From positions 1,253,769 to 1,317,768 of the forward strand of contig CAUYUJ010022503.1 of assembly GCA_963575745.1 (NCBI GenBank): a stretch of 64,000 nt of DNA. Reading direction: 5' to 3'. Source of the DNA: Prorocentrum cordatum. Its lineage: Eukaryota > Sar > Dinophyceae > Prorocentrales > Prorocentraceae. A program made the translations under genes and the position numbers. Position 1 is the stretch's first letter. Each line of letters opens with the position of its first letter. Below are positions 10,991 to 43,589 of the stretch, one piece after another. The notes beneath the pieces were generated by a model. The model was not told the origin of the DNA. It did not search any database and worked only from the letters and a program-made list of their open reading frames with translations.

Positions 10991-11867
10991 GGAGTGCAGG
11001 GCAACGCGAGTCCAGGCGAGAGCCCACGCCTTCTTCGGAGGGCTGCGGATGGCGCAAGTGTCTCGTGGGCTCCTCCCGCGCAGGTGTGCGACGCGCGGGG
11101 CCCGACCTCGTCGAGCGACGACTGTCAGAGTGCTGCATATCTCGCGATGCGCTCTTCTGTCTGGAACGTTCATACTCTGGAGAGAACTGCGAAAGGCAGC
11201 AACTGCGGGTACCGCGGGAGCACGCGCGGAGACACTCAAAAGCACACCGCCTCCCTGGACCCTGCCGTCGGGAGGGCGCCCCTGCGCCGAGCGGTGTCTC
11301 GCCCCGCAGGAATGTGGAACAGATCCGCGGGTCCTGGAAAACCAACATCTGCCAAGCCAGCCCCCTAGGCTGGGCAGGTCCAAAGGAGGAGGAGGAGGAG
11401 GAGGAGGAGGAGGAGGAGGACAAGAGCTAAGATACTCTGGTCGCCTTGCGTGGAGAAGTGGTTGGGTGCATCTCGTTCTGCTTTGTGTCTGTGCCTGTTG
11501 TGCATCTGGGGGGCCGGATGCCGAACGGATGTCTCTCGGAGCGTTCTTTTTTCCGGGGGGGGGAGGAGGAGGGAGGGAGGGAGGGAGGGAGCTCATGTGC
11601 CCACTTGTACTGTCTACATCTAGCCTTCGGCAGCTGTGACTTGCTTGCACCGTACCACGTGCGTGGTGGGTGCGATCACCAGGAGAGCGGGCCTCCAAGA
11701 GGAGGCCTCAGACCTTCGGGCATCGGCGGCCCTTGGGCGTGGCGAGCAATAACTGCGACGGGCGTTCGTTCGCCATTGGGGCCTCCTGGGGCCGTTTTGG
11801 GGCCCCGGGATCATGCAGCAGCGGCCAGCTCTCAATGATGGGGTCGAGAGGGCCTGCGCAGTGGAAC
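10991..11867. other. Spacer with a (GGA)16 tract
   Basis: Mostly mixed sequence without a recognisable gene. It contains a clean (GAG)n run at 11383-11430 and a (GGGA)n run at 11565-11592. Long frames across it have no recognisable content. Confidence 0.5.
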
Positions 11868-13437
11868 GGTTTTCGCGTCGGGGGGGGGGGAGCATGAGGA
11901 AGAGGATGTGTGTGGAGGAGAACGCAGACAAGGAGGTGGGAGGATCAGGATGAGGAGGGGGGAGGGGAGGGAAGGGGAGAGGAGGGGAGGGAGGGAGGGA
12001 GCGAGGGAGGAGGAGGAGGAGGAGGAGGAGGACCAGTGCAAACCCTCCCTCCAAGCTCCCTCTTCATAGGTCCCTACAACGGTTCGTTTCCATTGAAGGA
12101 ACTGCCTCTTTGGAAGACAACCGTTTGAAGACCCTGAAGCATGCCAAAACATTGTTTTCGGGATTCCAACGCCACGGATCAACCTGACTGTTACGTCTTG
12201 ACAATCCTGAATCGTGCCAGAGCGCCACTCTTGGGACTTCAGCACATCGACTCAACATAACTGTTCTTCCCGCATAATCCTGAATCGTATGAAACCACCA
12301 TTACTGGCACGTTGATGATGGGATTCCGTAAACATATTGCAAACTCTTAAAGCGAATGTGCGCGGCGATAAGGCGAGAGCCACATGTTGAAAAGGAATCG
12401 CCCTCAATCCGTGAAGCTCTTGCAGGTTTTTAAAACGAATGTGCGCCGCACTAAGGCGACAGCCACAGTTTGAAAGCCACCCGCCCTCAATCAGTGAAAC
12501 TCTCGCATGTCTTTAAACGAATGCGCTCCGCGCTAAGGCGTGAACCACATGTTGAAAACCACCCGCCCTCAATCAGCAAACTCTTGCAATTGTTTGAAAC
12601 GAATGTGCGCCGCGCTAAGGCGAGAGCCACATTTGAAAACCACCCGCCCTCAATCCGTGAAACTCTTTGTTGTAAAGTTTAAAACAAATGCGCGCCCCGC
12701 TAAGGCGAGAGCTACATGTTGAAAACCACCCGCCCTCAATTCGTGAAACCCTTTGTTGCAAAGTTTAAGACACATTTGCCCCGCGCTAAGGCAAAAGCCA
12801 CATTTTGAAAACCACCCGCCCTCAATCCGTGAAGGTCTTGCAATTTTCTAAACGAATGTGCGCCGCGCTAAGGCGAGAGCAGCATCTTGAAAACCACCGC
12901 CATCTATCTGTGAAGCTGTTGCCGATTCTTAAGGTTCGGAGTCTTAAATGGTAAGGAAGTGTCAGGCGAAACGCCCGGCCCGCTCAAAAAACTGGCTTCT
13001 GGGTGCGACGGGGAGAAAGAAAGTTTGCAGAAGGAAGAGGAATGGAGGAGGAGTAGGAGAAGGAGGAGGACGCGGAGGAGGAGCAGGAGGATGAGGAGGA
13101 GGAGGAGGGCGGAGGCGGAGGCGAACGGACGGACGGACGAGGGATGATGATGATGATGATGATGATGAGGAGGAGGAGGAGGAGGAGGAGGAGGAAGAAG
13201 AGGATGATGATGATGAGGAGGAGGAGGATGCGGAGGAGGAGGAGCAGGAGGAGGAGGAGGAGCAGGAGGGGGAGGAGGAGGAGGAGAAGGAGTAGGAGGA
13301 GGAGCAGGAGGAGGACGAGGAGGAGTCGGAGGAGGAGGCGGAGGAGGAGGCGGAGGAGGAGGAGGAGGAGAAGGAGGAGGCGGAGGAGGAGGAGGAGGAG
13401 GAGGAGGAGGAGGAGGAGGAGGAGGAGAGAGAAGATG
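11868..13437 (+). mobile_element. (GGA)n-bounded composite satellite element, copy A
   Basis: The order is: a CGCGTC plus G10 edge (11875-11891), (GGA)n-rich DNA to 12032, a left flank (12033-12345) with ACCAGTGCAAACC, CTCCCTC and CTGAAGC.TGCCAAAACA words, seven ~83-bp satellite units (12345-12905), a right flank with GAAACGCCCGGCCCGC (12906-13025), and a second (GGA)n tract to 13437. The same order is seen in copy B (54062-55112) and, inverted, in copy C (38842-40271). No protein-coding gene is evident. Confidence 0.75.
12345..12905 (+). repeat. ~83-bp satellite, seven units
   Basis: The unit core is GAATGTGCGCCGCGCTAAGG followed by CGAGAGCCACATTTTGAAAA, CCACCCGCCCTCAATC and GTGAAGCTCTTGCAA. 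Cores fall near 12353, 12438, 12518, 12600, 12687, 12771 and 12854. Units differ by scattered substitutions and small indels, so no single frame runs through. Confidence 0.9.
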
Positions 13438-14619
13438 GAGGATACAGCATGAAGGCTCGAGGACGGAAGAACGAGTGAGGGGGTACGGGTGGGGGAGAAG
13501 CAGAGCGCCTTGCAGAAGCGTGCGTTTTTTTCGCAAATCTGTGTGCGATTACACCCGCAGTCACGTGGATGCGTCCCCGTGGTACGAGCCGCATGTCGCA
13601 AGGCCGAGGTCAGTCCGCTTCCGGCTGTCGAGCTTTTTCCTCTCCCCCTCTCTCTCTCTCGCGCTGCTTCTCTCAACCTCAATATTCGAAAGAAACGTTT
13701 TGACCGTCGCCCTGGCTACCAGGCCACACCAACGCGTACCAAACACCCCCTTTCCCATTTGCTCTCAATCTGCCGGCCAGTTTGGTGCTGTTTGGCAGCG
13801 GCGGTATCCCAAAGCGCCAGGGGCCATTTCTACCTAGTAGATACTTGCATCTGTGCGATCTTGCTGATGGGACAGTGCGGCTTTGGATATACGGAAAAAA
13901 GCTTCCAGGTCGGTTTTGGACCCTCCTGGCCTGTGCGGCGACGACAAGTGGCAGTACGCGTTGGATTTCTACCAGAAGGCACGTGCTGCCCAGAAGCCCT
14001 GGCATCGCTCCCCTAAGATGCGTTCTCTCTCTGCCTCCAAGGTGATCCAATGTCTCAGACTGCCGAGCTTCGTGACTGTTTAGAAAATCGGGGGGGAGGG
14101 TGCAGTACCGAGGGGACGAGATTCCTTGGGGTTCGCCAGCCGGCATGCTACACGATCGCTTGGATTCTGAAGACTATCAGCGTCGAGATGCGTCCATCGA
14201 CAGTTTCACCGATGCTCACAGCGAACCTCCTCGGGTTCCCAGGTCTTATTCCTCGGCCCCCTGGTTCCCTGATTTTGTTCCTTGCTTGGGTTCCTCGGGT
14301 TCCTCGGCCTTGTTCCTCGGGTTCCCCGGCGTTGCCTACTTGGAAACGTTCCCCTAAGTGGGGTCGCGCCGGGTTCATTTTCATTGCATTCGGGGTTTCC
14401 GAAACGGTCCAGATGGCATGCAGCTGAACTGGGCGTGCAGAGGGCCTTCAGGCACCTCCAAGGGATTCCTGGGGGGCAGGCCTCTAGGGGTGGCGCAAAT
14501 CCCTTCGAGGCCTTCCGCGATGAGGATGGCGCTCAGCCTCTCCAGGCCGCTTACGTCGCGGGGAGCGCGGGCGCAGCCTTGAGCATTTGACTTGCCAGAC
14601 CCTCGGCCCATGGCCGTTT
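13438..14619. other. No gene recognised
   Basis: Mixed sequence with overlapping open frames on both strands. One + frame (13489-14016) is open for 175 codons but shows no domain, and its codon pattern is not convincing. Confidence 0.4.
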
Positions 14620-14725
14620 GAATCCGCCTCTTCTTCTTCTTCTTCTTATTTTTCTTTTTCTTCTTCTTCTTTTTCTTATTATTGTCCTTCTTCTTATTCT
14701 TCTTATTCTTCTTTTCCATCTCATT
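14620..14725. repeat. (TTC)n pyrimidine tract
   Basis: TTC and TTTTTC runs on the + strand, with a few TTATTATTG interruptions. Confidence 0.9.
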
Positions 14726-16084
14726 TTTTACTCGGGTCAAGTTGCTACATGGTGCTCCGCCCTTTCTGTGTCGGTCCTGTCAGAGTGCGACTTGGTTGAA
14801 ATCTGTGAGTTTGTTGCTTTTCTGGGGATGCCATGGCGTTTCATTCGTGGAGGAAAACCTTGAGCTGATGCACCGCCATTTCGGGTGCACTTCTTCGCAT
14901 GACCAGCCGAAGGTGTCTTGGAGCTGTTTCGCAGTGGCGAAGCTTCAGCGCGCCCGATATGATAGCGGGTCGCTTCGCCGTACTTCTGAGCCGTCTCATA
15001 TCTAGCAATGGTGAGCGCCAACGCTGCTCGGTCTGCCAGTGGTGCTACCTTCACACTGTTGCTCCATTTCACCATGTTTGAACAGTTCTGGGGACGAGGC
15101 GAGAGGATAGACCAAGACACCAGTCATTCAGTGCAGAGGGGTCGAGCATTGGCATAACACTCTCGTACCGCATTAACGTTTGAGCCTCTTGGTTCCTATG
15201 GTCTTCTGTAAAGGACGCGCTGTGGACCGGGAGCAGCACTTGGTGCCACTGCCTGCGACTCAGTCAGCTCCAGCTTTGGCTTGGCAATCGCGTTCTCCGC
15301 GTGCAGAGTGTTGGCGGGAGGAGGGTTGACGAGGTTTCCCGCGATCTAGATCAAGCATCGGGAAGTTAATCGGGACCAGCGCTGTTCGAGAGATTCGGCC
15401 GGGGTGGGAGAGGTGGAGGGAGTACAGATCAGGACAGACACATGAAATCATGTTTCCCTGGCTAGGAGTATGTTCCCCTTCGACATCGGAGCAGTTTGAG
15501 ACCCTGAGCAAGAGAGGGACCGACCAACCACTACTACTGGATTCGCCAGTTGAAAGTCTCATATTTAGCCACATGTTGTATGAACCTTCTGCTGGACTGA
15601 ATTGACATGGAATGTCAGGGAGCCAGTGGGCATGGTGGGAGAGCGTGTTGAAGGCCTCCTTCCACCCACGGCCGTCACTCAGAATGTCCTGGATTCCTCG
15701 CGCTCTCCCCTGTTGTGATTGGTTGGGGTCAGGGCGGTCTTGAAGGCTTGTCCGCCTGGCAGCGAAGACCCCCCGACACCAGGTGACCTGAGGAGAGGAC
15801 CCTGATGAGGGAGGGGACGGTGTGGGCTGCCTTTGGGATCCCTGGCTCCTGTCACAAGCCTCGAGCTCAGCTCACCCAGTCAAATTGAGGGGCACCCTGC
15901 CAGTTAGTGATATACATACCTACCAAACAAAAGTTAGTAATGCACATACCCGTTGTCCGGGTGTGTAGCTATTGAGGGTCCGCTGTGTCACTCAGTACTC
16001 TGGCATGTTCAGTTTGATTACTTGGGCACGGGGATGTTCCAGGGCAGTGGGACACGCCCCCCGAATGAACTACTGAAGCCCGTT
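14726..16084. other. Intergenic sequence upstream of the GT2 gene
   Basis: No repeat array and no recognisable protein. Small frames exist (for example - strand 15574-15260) without family features. Confidence 0.4.
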
Positions 16085-16152
16085 GGCTCCGCTTCCTCCT
16101 CCTTGTACTTCTTCTCCTCTGCTTTTGTAACTGCCCATTTTTTCCCGAGCTT
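16085..16152 (+). promoter_or_regulatory. Putative SL trans-splicing acceptor of the GT2 gene
   Basis: A strong pyrimidine tract (CTCCTCCTTGTACTTCTTCT, then CCCATTTTTTCCC) ends in GAG at about 16152, some 80 bases before the proposed start codon. Dinoflagellate nuclear mRNAs receive a 22-base leader at such sites. The exact AG is inferred. Confidence 0.4.
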
Positions 16153-16232
16153 GACCCAACGGCGGCCAAACGTGCCGCTCAACGCGCCACTCGCGAGTCC
16201 CTCCAGCAGCCTCTTCCGCCGCCGTTCGCGCG

Positions 16233-38204
<21,972 letters not shown>

Positions 38205-38209
38205 GCGAG

Positions 38210-38562
38210 CCCCCTCCCTCCTCCTCCCTACTCCTCCTCCTCCTCCTCCTCCTCCTCCTCCTCCTCTTGGCTTGCGGCCCTCGGCCCACGGCTCGCCGAG
38301 CGGCCGCGGTGCCCCGAGGCCCCCGACCCGCGGCGCGCCCCCGATGGAGCGTGGCGCGGGAGGGCCTCGGCCACGCTCCGTCCCCCTGCTGGTCGAGGGG
38401 CCCCGCCCTCGAGAGCTGGGCCTCAGGAGGCGGAGGAGGAGGAGGAGGAGGAGGAGGAGGAGGAGGAGGAGGAGGTGGAGGAGGAGGAGGAGGAGGAGGA
38501 GGGAGGAGGAGGAGGAGTAGGAGGGAGGAAGGGGAGGAGTAGGACGAGGGGAAGCCCGTTCC
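38210..38562. repeat. (CTC)n and (GGA)n tracts in opposite orientation
   Basis: (CTC)n at 38215-38270 and (GGA)n at 38428-38555 flank about 150 bases of GC-rich sequence just after the GT2 stop. Together they could form a large hairpin in the 3' region of the transcript. Confidence 0.8.
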
Positions 38563-38725
38563 AGAGCGTTCCGGGACGCTCCGAGGAGGCCGCGGCGCCC
38601 GAGATCTCCTCCAGAGCCGCCGGATCTCAGAGATTCTCGACTCACGCATCCTCGCCCGATTTGATCCTCGTCTTGGCTTCGTTTTATGGGCGGCGAGCCC
38701 CGGAGAGCTGGAGTCTCGAGTGCCC
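38563..38725 (+). repeat. Dispersed repeat R2, copy 2
   Basis: Matches 33450-33590 in order and sequence, from GAGCGTTCCGGGACGCTC through GTCTTGGCTTCGTTTTA to a GAGTGCC word. Confidence 0.8.
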
Positions 38726-38841
38726 TCGCGCCTCGGCGCCAGCACCCGCGCAGTCTGCGGCGCGCGTGGGAGAGCGCCGAAGCCGCCCACACGAGGCGGC
38801 GCGCGATCCGTGGAGAAGGCCACACGTGTCTCTCCATCCCT

Positions 38842-40271
38842 TCCACTCCTTCTCCTCCTCCTCCTCCACCATTCCTTTCCCTTGCAGATCACTCCTCCAT
38901 GTCGCACCTCGAGGCCGGTCGAAAGGGTAGGACGGGCGTTTCGCCTGAGACTTCCTCACAATTTGTGACCCTGATGCTAAACAGTTGACAACAGCATCAC
39001 AGATGGAGGGCGGGTCGTCTTCAGACTTTGGCTATCGCCTTAGCGCCGCGCACATTCGTTAAACAAACATTGCAAGAGTTTCGCATATTAAGGGCGGGCG
39101 GTTTTCAAAATGTGGCTCTCTCCTCAGCGCCGCGCACATTCGTTTCAACATTTGCAAGAGTTTCCGGATTGAGGGCGTTCGTTTTCAAAATGTTGCTCTC
39201 GCCGTAGCGCCGCGCACATTCGTTTTAAACCATTGCAACAGCTACACGGGTTGAGGACGGTTCGATTTCAAAATGTGGCTCTCGCCTTAGCGCCGCGCGC
39301 ATTCGTTGTTAAACATGGCAAGAGCTTCACGGATTGAGGACGGTTCGTTTTCAAAATGTGGCTCTCGCCTTAGCGCCGCGCGCATTCTTTGTAGAACATG
39401 GCAAGAGCTTCACGGATTGAGGACGGTTCGTTTTCAAAATGTGATTCTCGTCTTAGCGACGCGCACATTCGTTGAATACATTGGCCAGAGTTGCATTGAT
39501 TCTCATGAGTAGTGTACCAGAATTTGTGATATTGAGCGATTCAGGTTTGTCAGGGAGCAACATTTACATTGATTAGCGGTGTTGAAATTCCAGGAACGGT
39601 ATTCTGGCACAGTTCACGGTTCATGATCGCCCAGACGTAAACAGTCAGGTCAGTTCGTGGCGTTGAAATCTTGAGAATGGTGTTTTGGCACGCTTCAAGA
39701 TGTTCACACGGTTGTATCCCAGCGGGGTAATTCCCTCAGTGGAAATGTCCTCTTTGTAGGGGCGTACGAGGAGGGATCTTGGAGGGAGGGTGTATTTCAA
39801 CATTTTTGATGAGTCTTGGTTTTGCATTGGTCCACCTCCTCTTCCTCCTCCCGCTCCTCCTCCTCCCCTCCACCCGTCCTCCTCCCGTCCTCCTCCCCTC
39901 CTCCTCCTCCTCCTCCTCCTTCTCCTCCTCCCCTCCTCCCCTCCTCTTCCTCCTCTTCCTCCTCTTCCTCCTCCTCCTCCTCCTCCTCCCCTCCTCCCCT
40001 CCTCTTCCTCCTCTTCCTCCTCCTCCTCCTCCTCCTCCTCCTCCTCCTCCTCTTTCTCCCCTCCACCCCTCCCCTTTACGCGAGGAGGCCCCTCCACACC
40101 TTCCTCTCCTCCTCCTCCTCCTCCTCCTCCTCATCCTCCTCCTCCTCTTCATCCTTATCGTCCTCATCTCCCCTCCCCAGTTGCGCCCCTCGCATTGGGC
40201 GACCAGTGCACGTGTCAGCCAGCGCACGCTGGCGACAGATTTTTGTCGTCGTCCCCCCCCCCAGACGCGAA
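38842..40271 (-). mobile_element. (GGA)n-bounded composite satellite element, copy C (inverted)
   Basis: Read on the - strand it has the same order as copies A and B. It starts with a CGCGTC plus G-run edge at 40271-40250 and a long (GGA)n tract (40185-39836). A flank follows with AAGACTCATCAAAAATGTTG, ACACCCTCCCTCC and CGTGCCAAAACACCATTCTC, then six ~83-bp satellite units (39490-39020). The element ends with the GAAACGCCCGTCC flank and a short (GGA)n tract (38875-38842). Confidence 0.8.
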
Positions 40272-40370
40272 AGGCAGACGGGTGAGAACCGGGCGCGCTG
40301 GCGCATGACGATGCAATGCAGACGAAATGGCGGCGGCGAGGGGTTCCTCCTCAACCCTCCTCGGCCATAC

Positions 40371-40717
40371 GAAAGAGTGACCATTCGCCGGAGTGACCTT
40401 TGGTGCGGGCACACAGGGCTCCCCAGATGGCCGAATGAGATGCGAGATGCGATAGTACAGCCAACCTGCATAGTAAGGATGAGCGACTTCCCCAGGATAC
40501 CCTTGCATCCTTGCCATTTCGGCCCATCCTCAGCGACAATCGCTGGCCAACCCCGCTCGAAAAACGTTAACATGGCCTTCCAAGGCCTTTGCATCCTTGT
40601 CGCGCATCCTAATTATACGGGTTGACTGTAGCGGCTTGCGCGCTCCTAATCGGCTTCCCCACGGCACCCCGAAAGCCGCGCACCAAAGGTCACTCTTGTC
40701 CAGGATCACTCCTTGCG
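40371..40717. mobile_element. MITE-like element with ~95-bp imperfect terminal inverted repeats
   Basis: GAGTGACCTTTGGTGCG near the left end (about 40401-40417) is repeated in complement near the right end (CGCACCAAAGGTCACTC, about 40678-40694). The complementarity continues inward through GATAGTACAGCCAACCTGCA..TAAGGATG and its diverged counterpart. GAGTGA(C/T)C also precedes this on both sides. There is no coding capacity. Confidence 0.75.
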
Positions 40718-42639
40718 TGTAGCCGAGAGTGCCCCATCTCAGGCTTCTCCCCTTTTCTCCTCCGTAGAGATACGTTCTTTTGCTCACGCTCGACCCTGCG
40801 GCAGCCGTGGGCTTCTTGGGTCATCTTCTGAGCTTCTGGGGCATCTTGTTGTAATGCTCCATGCCATCTCGGCCAAGCTTGAGCCATTATGCAGGCCATT
40901 CCGGGCATGCAAGGGTCGTCTTGGACCATGACGTCGGCTCCATCTGCCGCCGTCGCTATCTTACGGACAGCCGTGAGCAATGTGTAAGGACGCCAGGTAC
41001 GCAAGGGCGTCACGCGCGCCACATGCGCAAGGTGAGCTAGGTGCGTCAAGGCACACCACGCGCGCCAAGGGCGCCAGGGGACAATATTCAATTGCTGCCC
41101 CCCACCTTGATGGTGGGGTGTTTGAAATAGCGTCCACTGTGCGAATCTGCGTTCACTCGCTTCGGTTCGTGACAGGGATGGCTGAGCCGATACACACAGG
41201 ACACTCTAAGATGTAATCCCCGCCGTCCGTTGCAACGTGCAGAGCGAAGGCGCTTTGCCGCCACGTGCACTCCCCACAGATTTTTGACAGGGAAGGCGTG
41301 GGGGGTCCACACTGACCCTGATCGGCGGCCGTGCAGGTGGGAAGGAGCGCTTGGTTGTGGTGGAGCGGGCACCCGCTCCCGAGGGGGAAGCGAGGGCCGT
41401 TTTGGATGGGCCGATCCGCTGAAGCACCACTGGGCAGAGGGGGCGGTTGGATCGGGGGGGGGGACGGGGGACGAGGGGGAGGATGTGGAAGATGAGGAAG
41501 AGGACCCATTACTTCCACACCTCGCCCTCGTCAGTAGCCAGCGGAATGCCGGCAGAAGGCGGGAGCAACCCGGCGGAAGGAGCACGCCGGCGATTCCACC
41601 GGTGGAAGCTGGGGAAAAAGTGCGGCGGAAGGCGGCGGAAGTAGAAGTGAGGCGTCGTCACCATTTTTGGACTCAGGGTTTCTGGAGCTGGCCAGACTGC
41701 AGGCAGGGGGCCAGGGAGAATCGCATGTCTTCTGTTCCGAGGTTCGCACCTTGGCCGGCAAAGCCTGCTGTGTCCCAGCTCTCCTGGCCTGGTGGCTGCA
41801 TGCGTGGGCTGTCGAAAATTCTGGACGCCATTGGCCAGAAGGCAAAAGGGGAAAAGTAGACGTGGGGTGAAGAAAGGTATGCCTTTACAGCACCTTTGGA
41901 GCCGTGATAGCAGTTTGGGGGCCCTTCAGGGCCCTTCTCGGGCTACTCTCCTGCACCCCAGTTACCCCCACGTTTGCTGCTTCCCCGTGAAAGTCCGCCC
42001 GACATCAGCCTATCCAGATGTGTTTCCCAGGCGAGCTTTTTTCTGAGCAGGGAGGCTCAGGCAGGAGTGCAATGGTGGAGCAGAGAGGGGAGGGGGGACT
42101 TTGCAAGCCAAGCGAGTAACGAGCAAGGCAAATAGGTGGTGCTGCCGCCAGGCACGGGAACACGAGCGGAAGAGGTCCTTCTCTCTGCCCCGCCTACGCC
42201 CCCAGCGTTGCGGCGCTTAGGACCACTGGGGGTCGCGACCCCGTTCCCTGGACGAGTCTCTCGCCGCGGGGTCGTCTCTTTCTGCGGCTCTGGGTTCCAA
42301 GGGCGACCCCCCTCCAGCGCCGAACTCGAGAACAGAGGCTCACATCGCGATTATTCGCGACACCCCGAGGTTTCGGTCTTCCCTTATTTCAGACCCCCCC
42401 CTCTCGGAGGAGACCCGAATTGCAAAAACAGAATATCCTCTCCCACTCTATCATCATCTCCTGTTCCGCCCCCGACCTCCAATGTCTTGACGTTTTTCCA
42501 ATGGGGTCGCTGGACATCTCGACCACTTCCGGAGAACATTTTTTGTTCCAGATTATCTGCACGATTATCCTGGAGCCCTGAATGCGGCCCCTGGAAACTG
42601 AAGTTGCATATGTAACACCGATGGTTTTGATTCTTCGCT
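40718..42639. other. No gene recognised
   Basis: Mixed sequence with GC-rich stretches. Short CGCCA words repeat near 40985-41090 (GCACACCACGCGCGCCAAGG and similar). Several open frames on both strands lack domain features. Confidence 0.4.
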
Positions 42640-42811
42640 TAGGTTTTGCCTATGGAGTTCTTTTTCGTTTGTAGAGGGCCAGTGGGTGCGGGGCCCAGAA
42701 GCGCTGGGATTCCTGGGGGGTCCGTGGTCACGTTTCTTTTCAAGAGCATTCCCTGTGGTCTCTCGGCTTTGTTTCTTTGCGAGGCCTTGCCTCGGTTTTG
42801 TGGTTTTGGTT
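42640..42811 (+). repeat. Module preceding the SL relic, shared with 60955-61090
   Basis: TTCGTTTGTAGAGG, CGTTTCTTTTCAAG, GGTTTGTTTCTTTGCGAGGC-like words have diverged counterparts at 60955-61090 (TTCGTGAAGAAGCC, CGTTTCCTCTCAAGGGGGTT, TTTCCTGACAAGGCCTT). In both places the module lies upstream of a spliced-leader relic. Confidence 0.55.
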
Positions 42812-42847
42812 CGGTAGCTGTTTTGGCTTAAACCGTTTTGGATCAAG
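42812..42847 (+). repeat. Tandem spliced-leader (SL) relic
   Basis: 42812-42832 matches the last 21 bases of the dinoflagellate SL (ending GTAGCCATTTTGGCTCAAG) at 16 of 21 positions. Directly abutting it, 42833-42847 (CCGTTTTGGATCAAG) matches the 15-base truncated form CCATTTTGGCTCAAG at 13 of 15. Full SL plus truncated SL is the pattern left when an SL-tagged mRNA reinserts, is transcribed and is trans-spliced again. Confidence 0.85.
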
Positions 42848-42915
42848 ATTATCCGCGATCCCTCATGCACAGCTTTGGTCAGTGCCTCAGTTCGCCGCCA
42901 GTTGTTCTGCACGCG

Positions 42916-43480
42916 ATGGCGTTCTCCGATGTGCTCCAGGAGCTGAAGCAGAACATGTCGTCGTGCGTCGCCTGTTGTTGCTAATGAGCTGTCTCACACT
43001 GCCAGCCAGGCCGTGGAACCGCCCCTCATGGGCACCTTCAAAATCATGTGCTGTGCGGGCTCCTGTGCGCTGGAGTGCTGCTGGATCAGCTGCGAGCCAG
43101 ACCCCTGCTGGTCCGAGGAGCGCGGCTGTGCGAGATCGCGCGCAAGTTTCTCTGCTCGGCGTCACCCTAACATACTAACACTGTGTGTGGGCGTCGCCCT
43201 CCCTGGAGCGATGCGCGCACCGAGAAATCTGTTAGTATGTGCGTCGCGGCGGGCGCTTTCTGACCACACCGCTCGGGAAACGATATACTACAAGAATGTA
43301 CTACATGTTGGGGTCGGGCGCACGCCTTCAAGGAGGACGTGTAGTACTAGTATGTCTGCGTGCGTCCCATCTGCTGCTGCACGGAGACGCAGTGCCCCCG
43401 TGGCAGGGGCATCGGATGCGGCTTCTGCGGCGCTGCAGTCTGCCGCTCGAGCGACGACGCACCTCCAGCCGAGGAGTCAG
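42916..43480 (+). CDS. Small cysteine-rich protein gene, three exons seen
   Basis: Exon 1 (42916-42966) encodes MAFSDVLQELKQNMSSC. A 43-base GT-AG intron (42967-43009) carries a good branch site (TGCTAAT). Exon 2 (43010-43129) encodes AVEPPLMGTFKIMCCAGSCA, LECCWISCEPDPCWSEERGC. Intron 2 (43130-43350) starts GC and ends CTAG. Exon 3 (from 43351) encodes YVCVRPICCCTETQCP, then GIGCGFCGAAVC; its 3' end is unresolved because the frame runs on into a simple repeat. All phases are 0. The product is a roughly 100-residue protein with paired Cys and no signal peptide evident. The family is not one I can name. It lies 68 bases after the SL relic, as expected of a retroposed mRNA. Confidence 0.6.
43130..43350 (+). 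repeat. Intron 2 of the Cys-rich gene with two inverted repeats
   Basis: CATACTAACA (43171-43180) pairs with TGTTAGTATG (43230-43239), and GTACTACA (43298-43305) with TGTAGTAC (43340-43347). The second pair lies at the acceptor. The structure fits one or two small introner-like insertions. Confidence 0.6.
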
Positions 43481-43589
43481 GAGGAGCTCCGGCTCGGAGC
43501 GCCTGCTACGCGCACGAGTCAGTTCTGGCAACGGTGCAGTTGCCCTCGTTGCTTCCCAGGCAAGTGCGAAGAGGCGTCGCAGTGACGAG

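Noticed and set aside
12984-13682. Long Ser/Pro/Leu-rich frames on the - strand
   Set aside because: They are translations of the (GGA)n tract at the right end of composite copy A.
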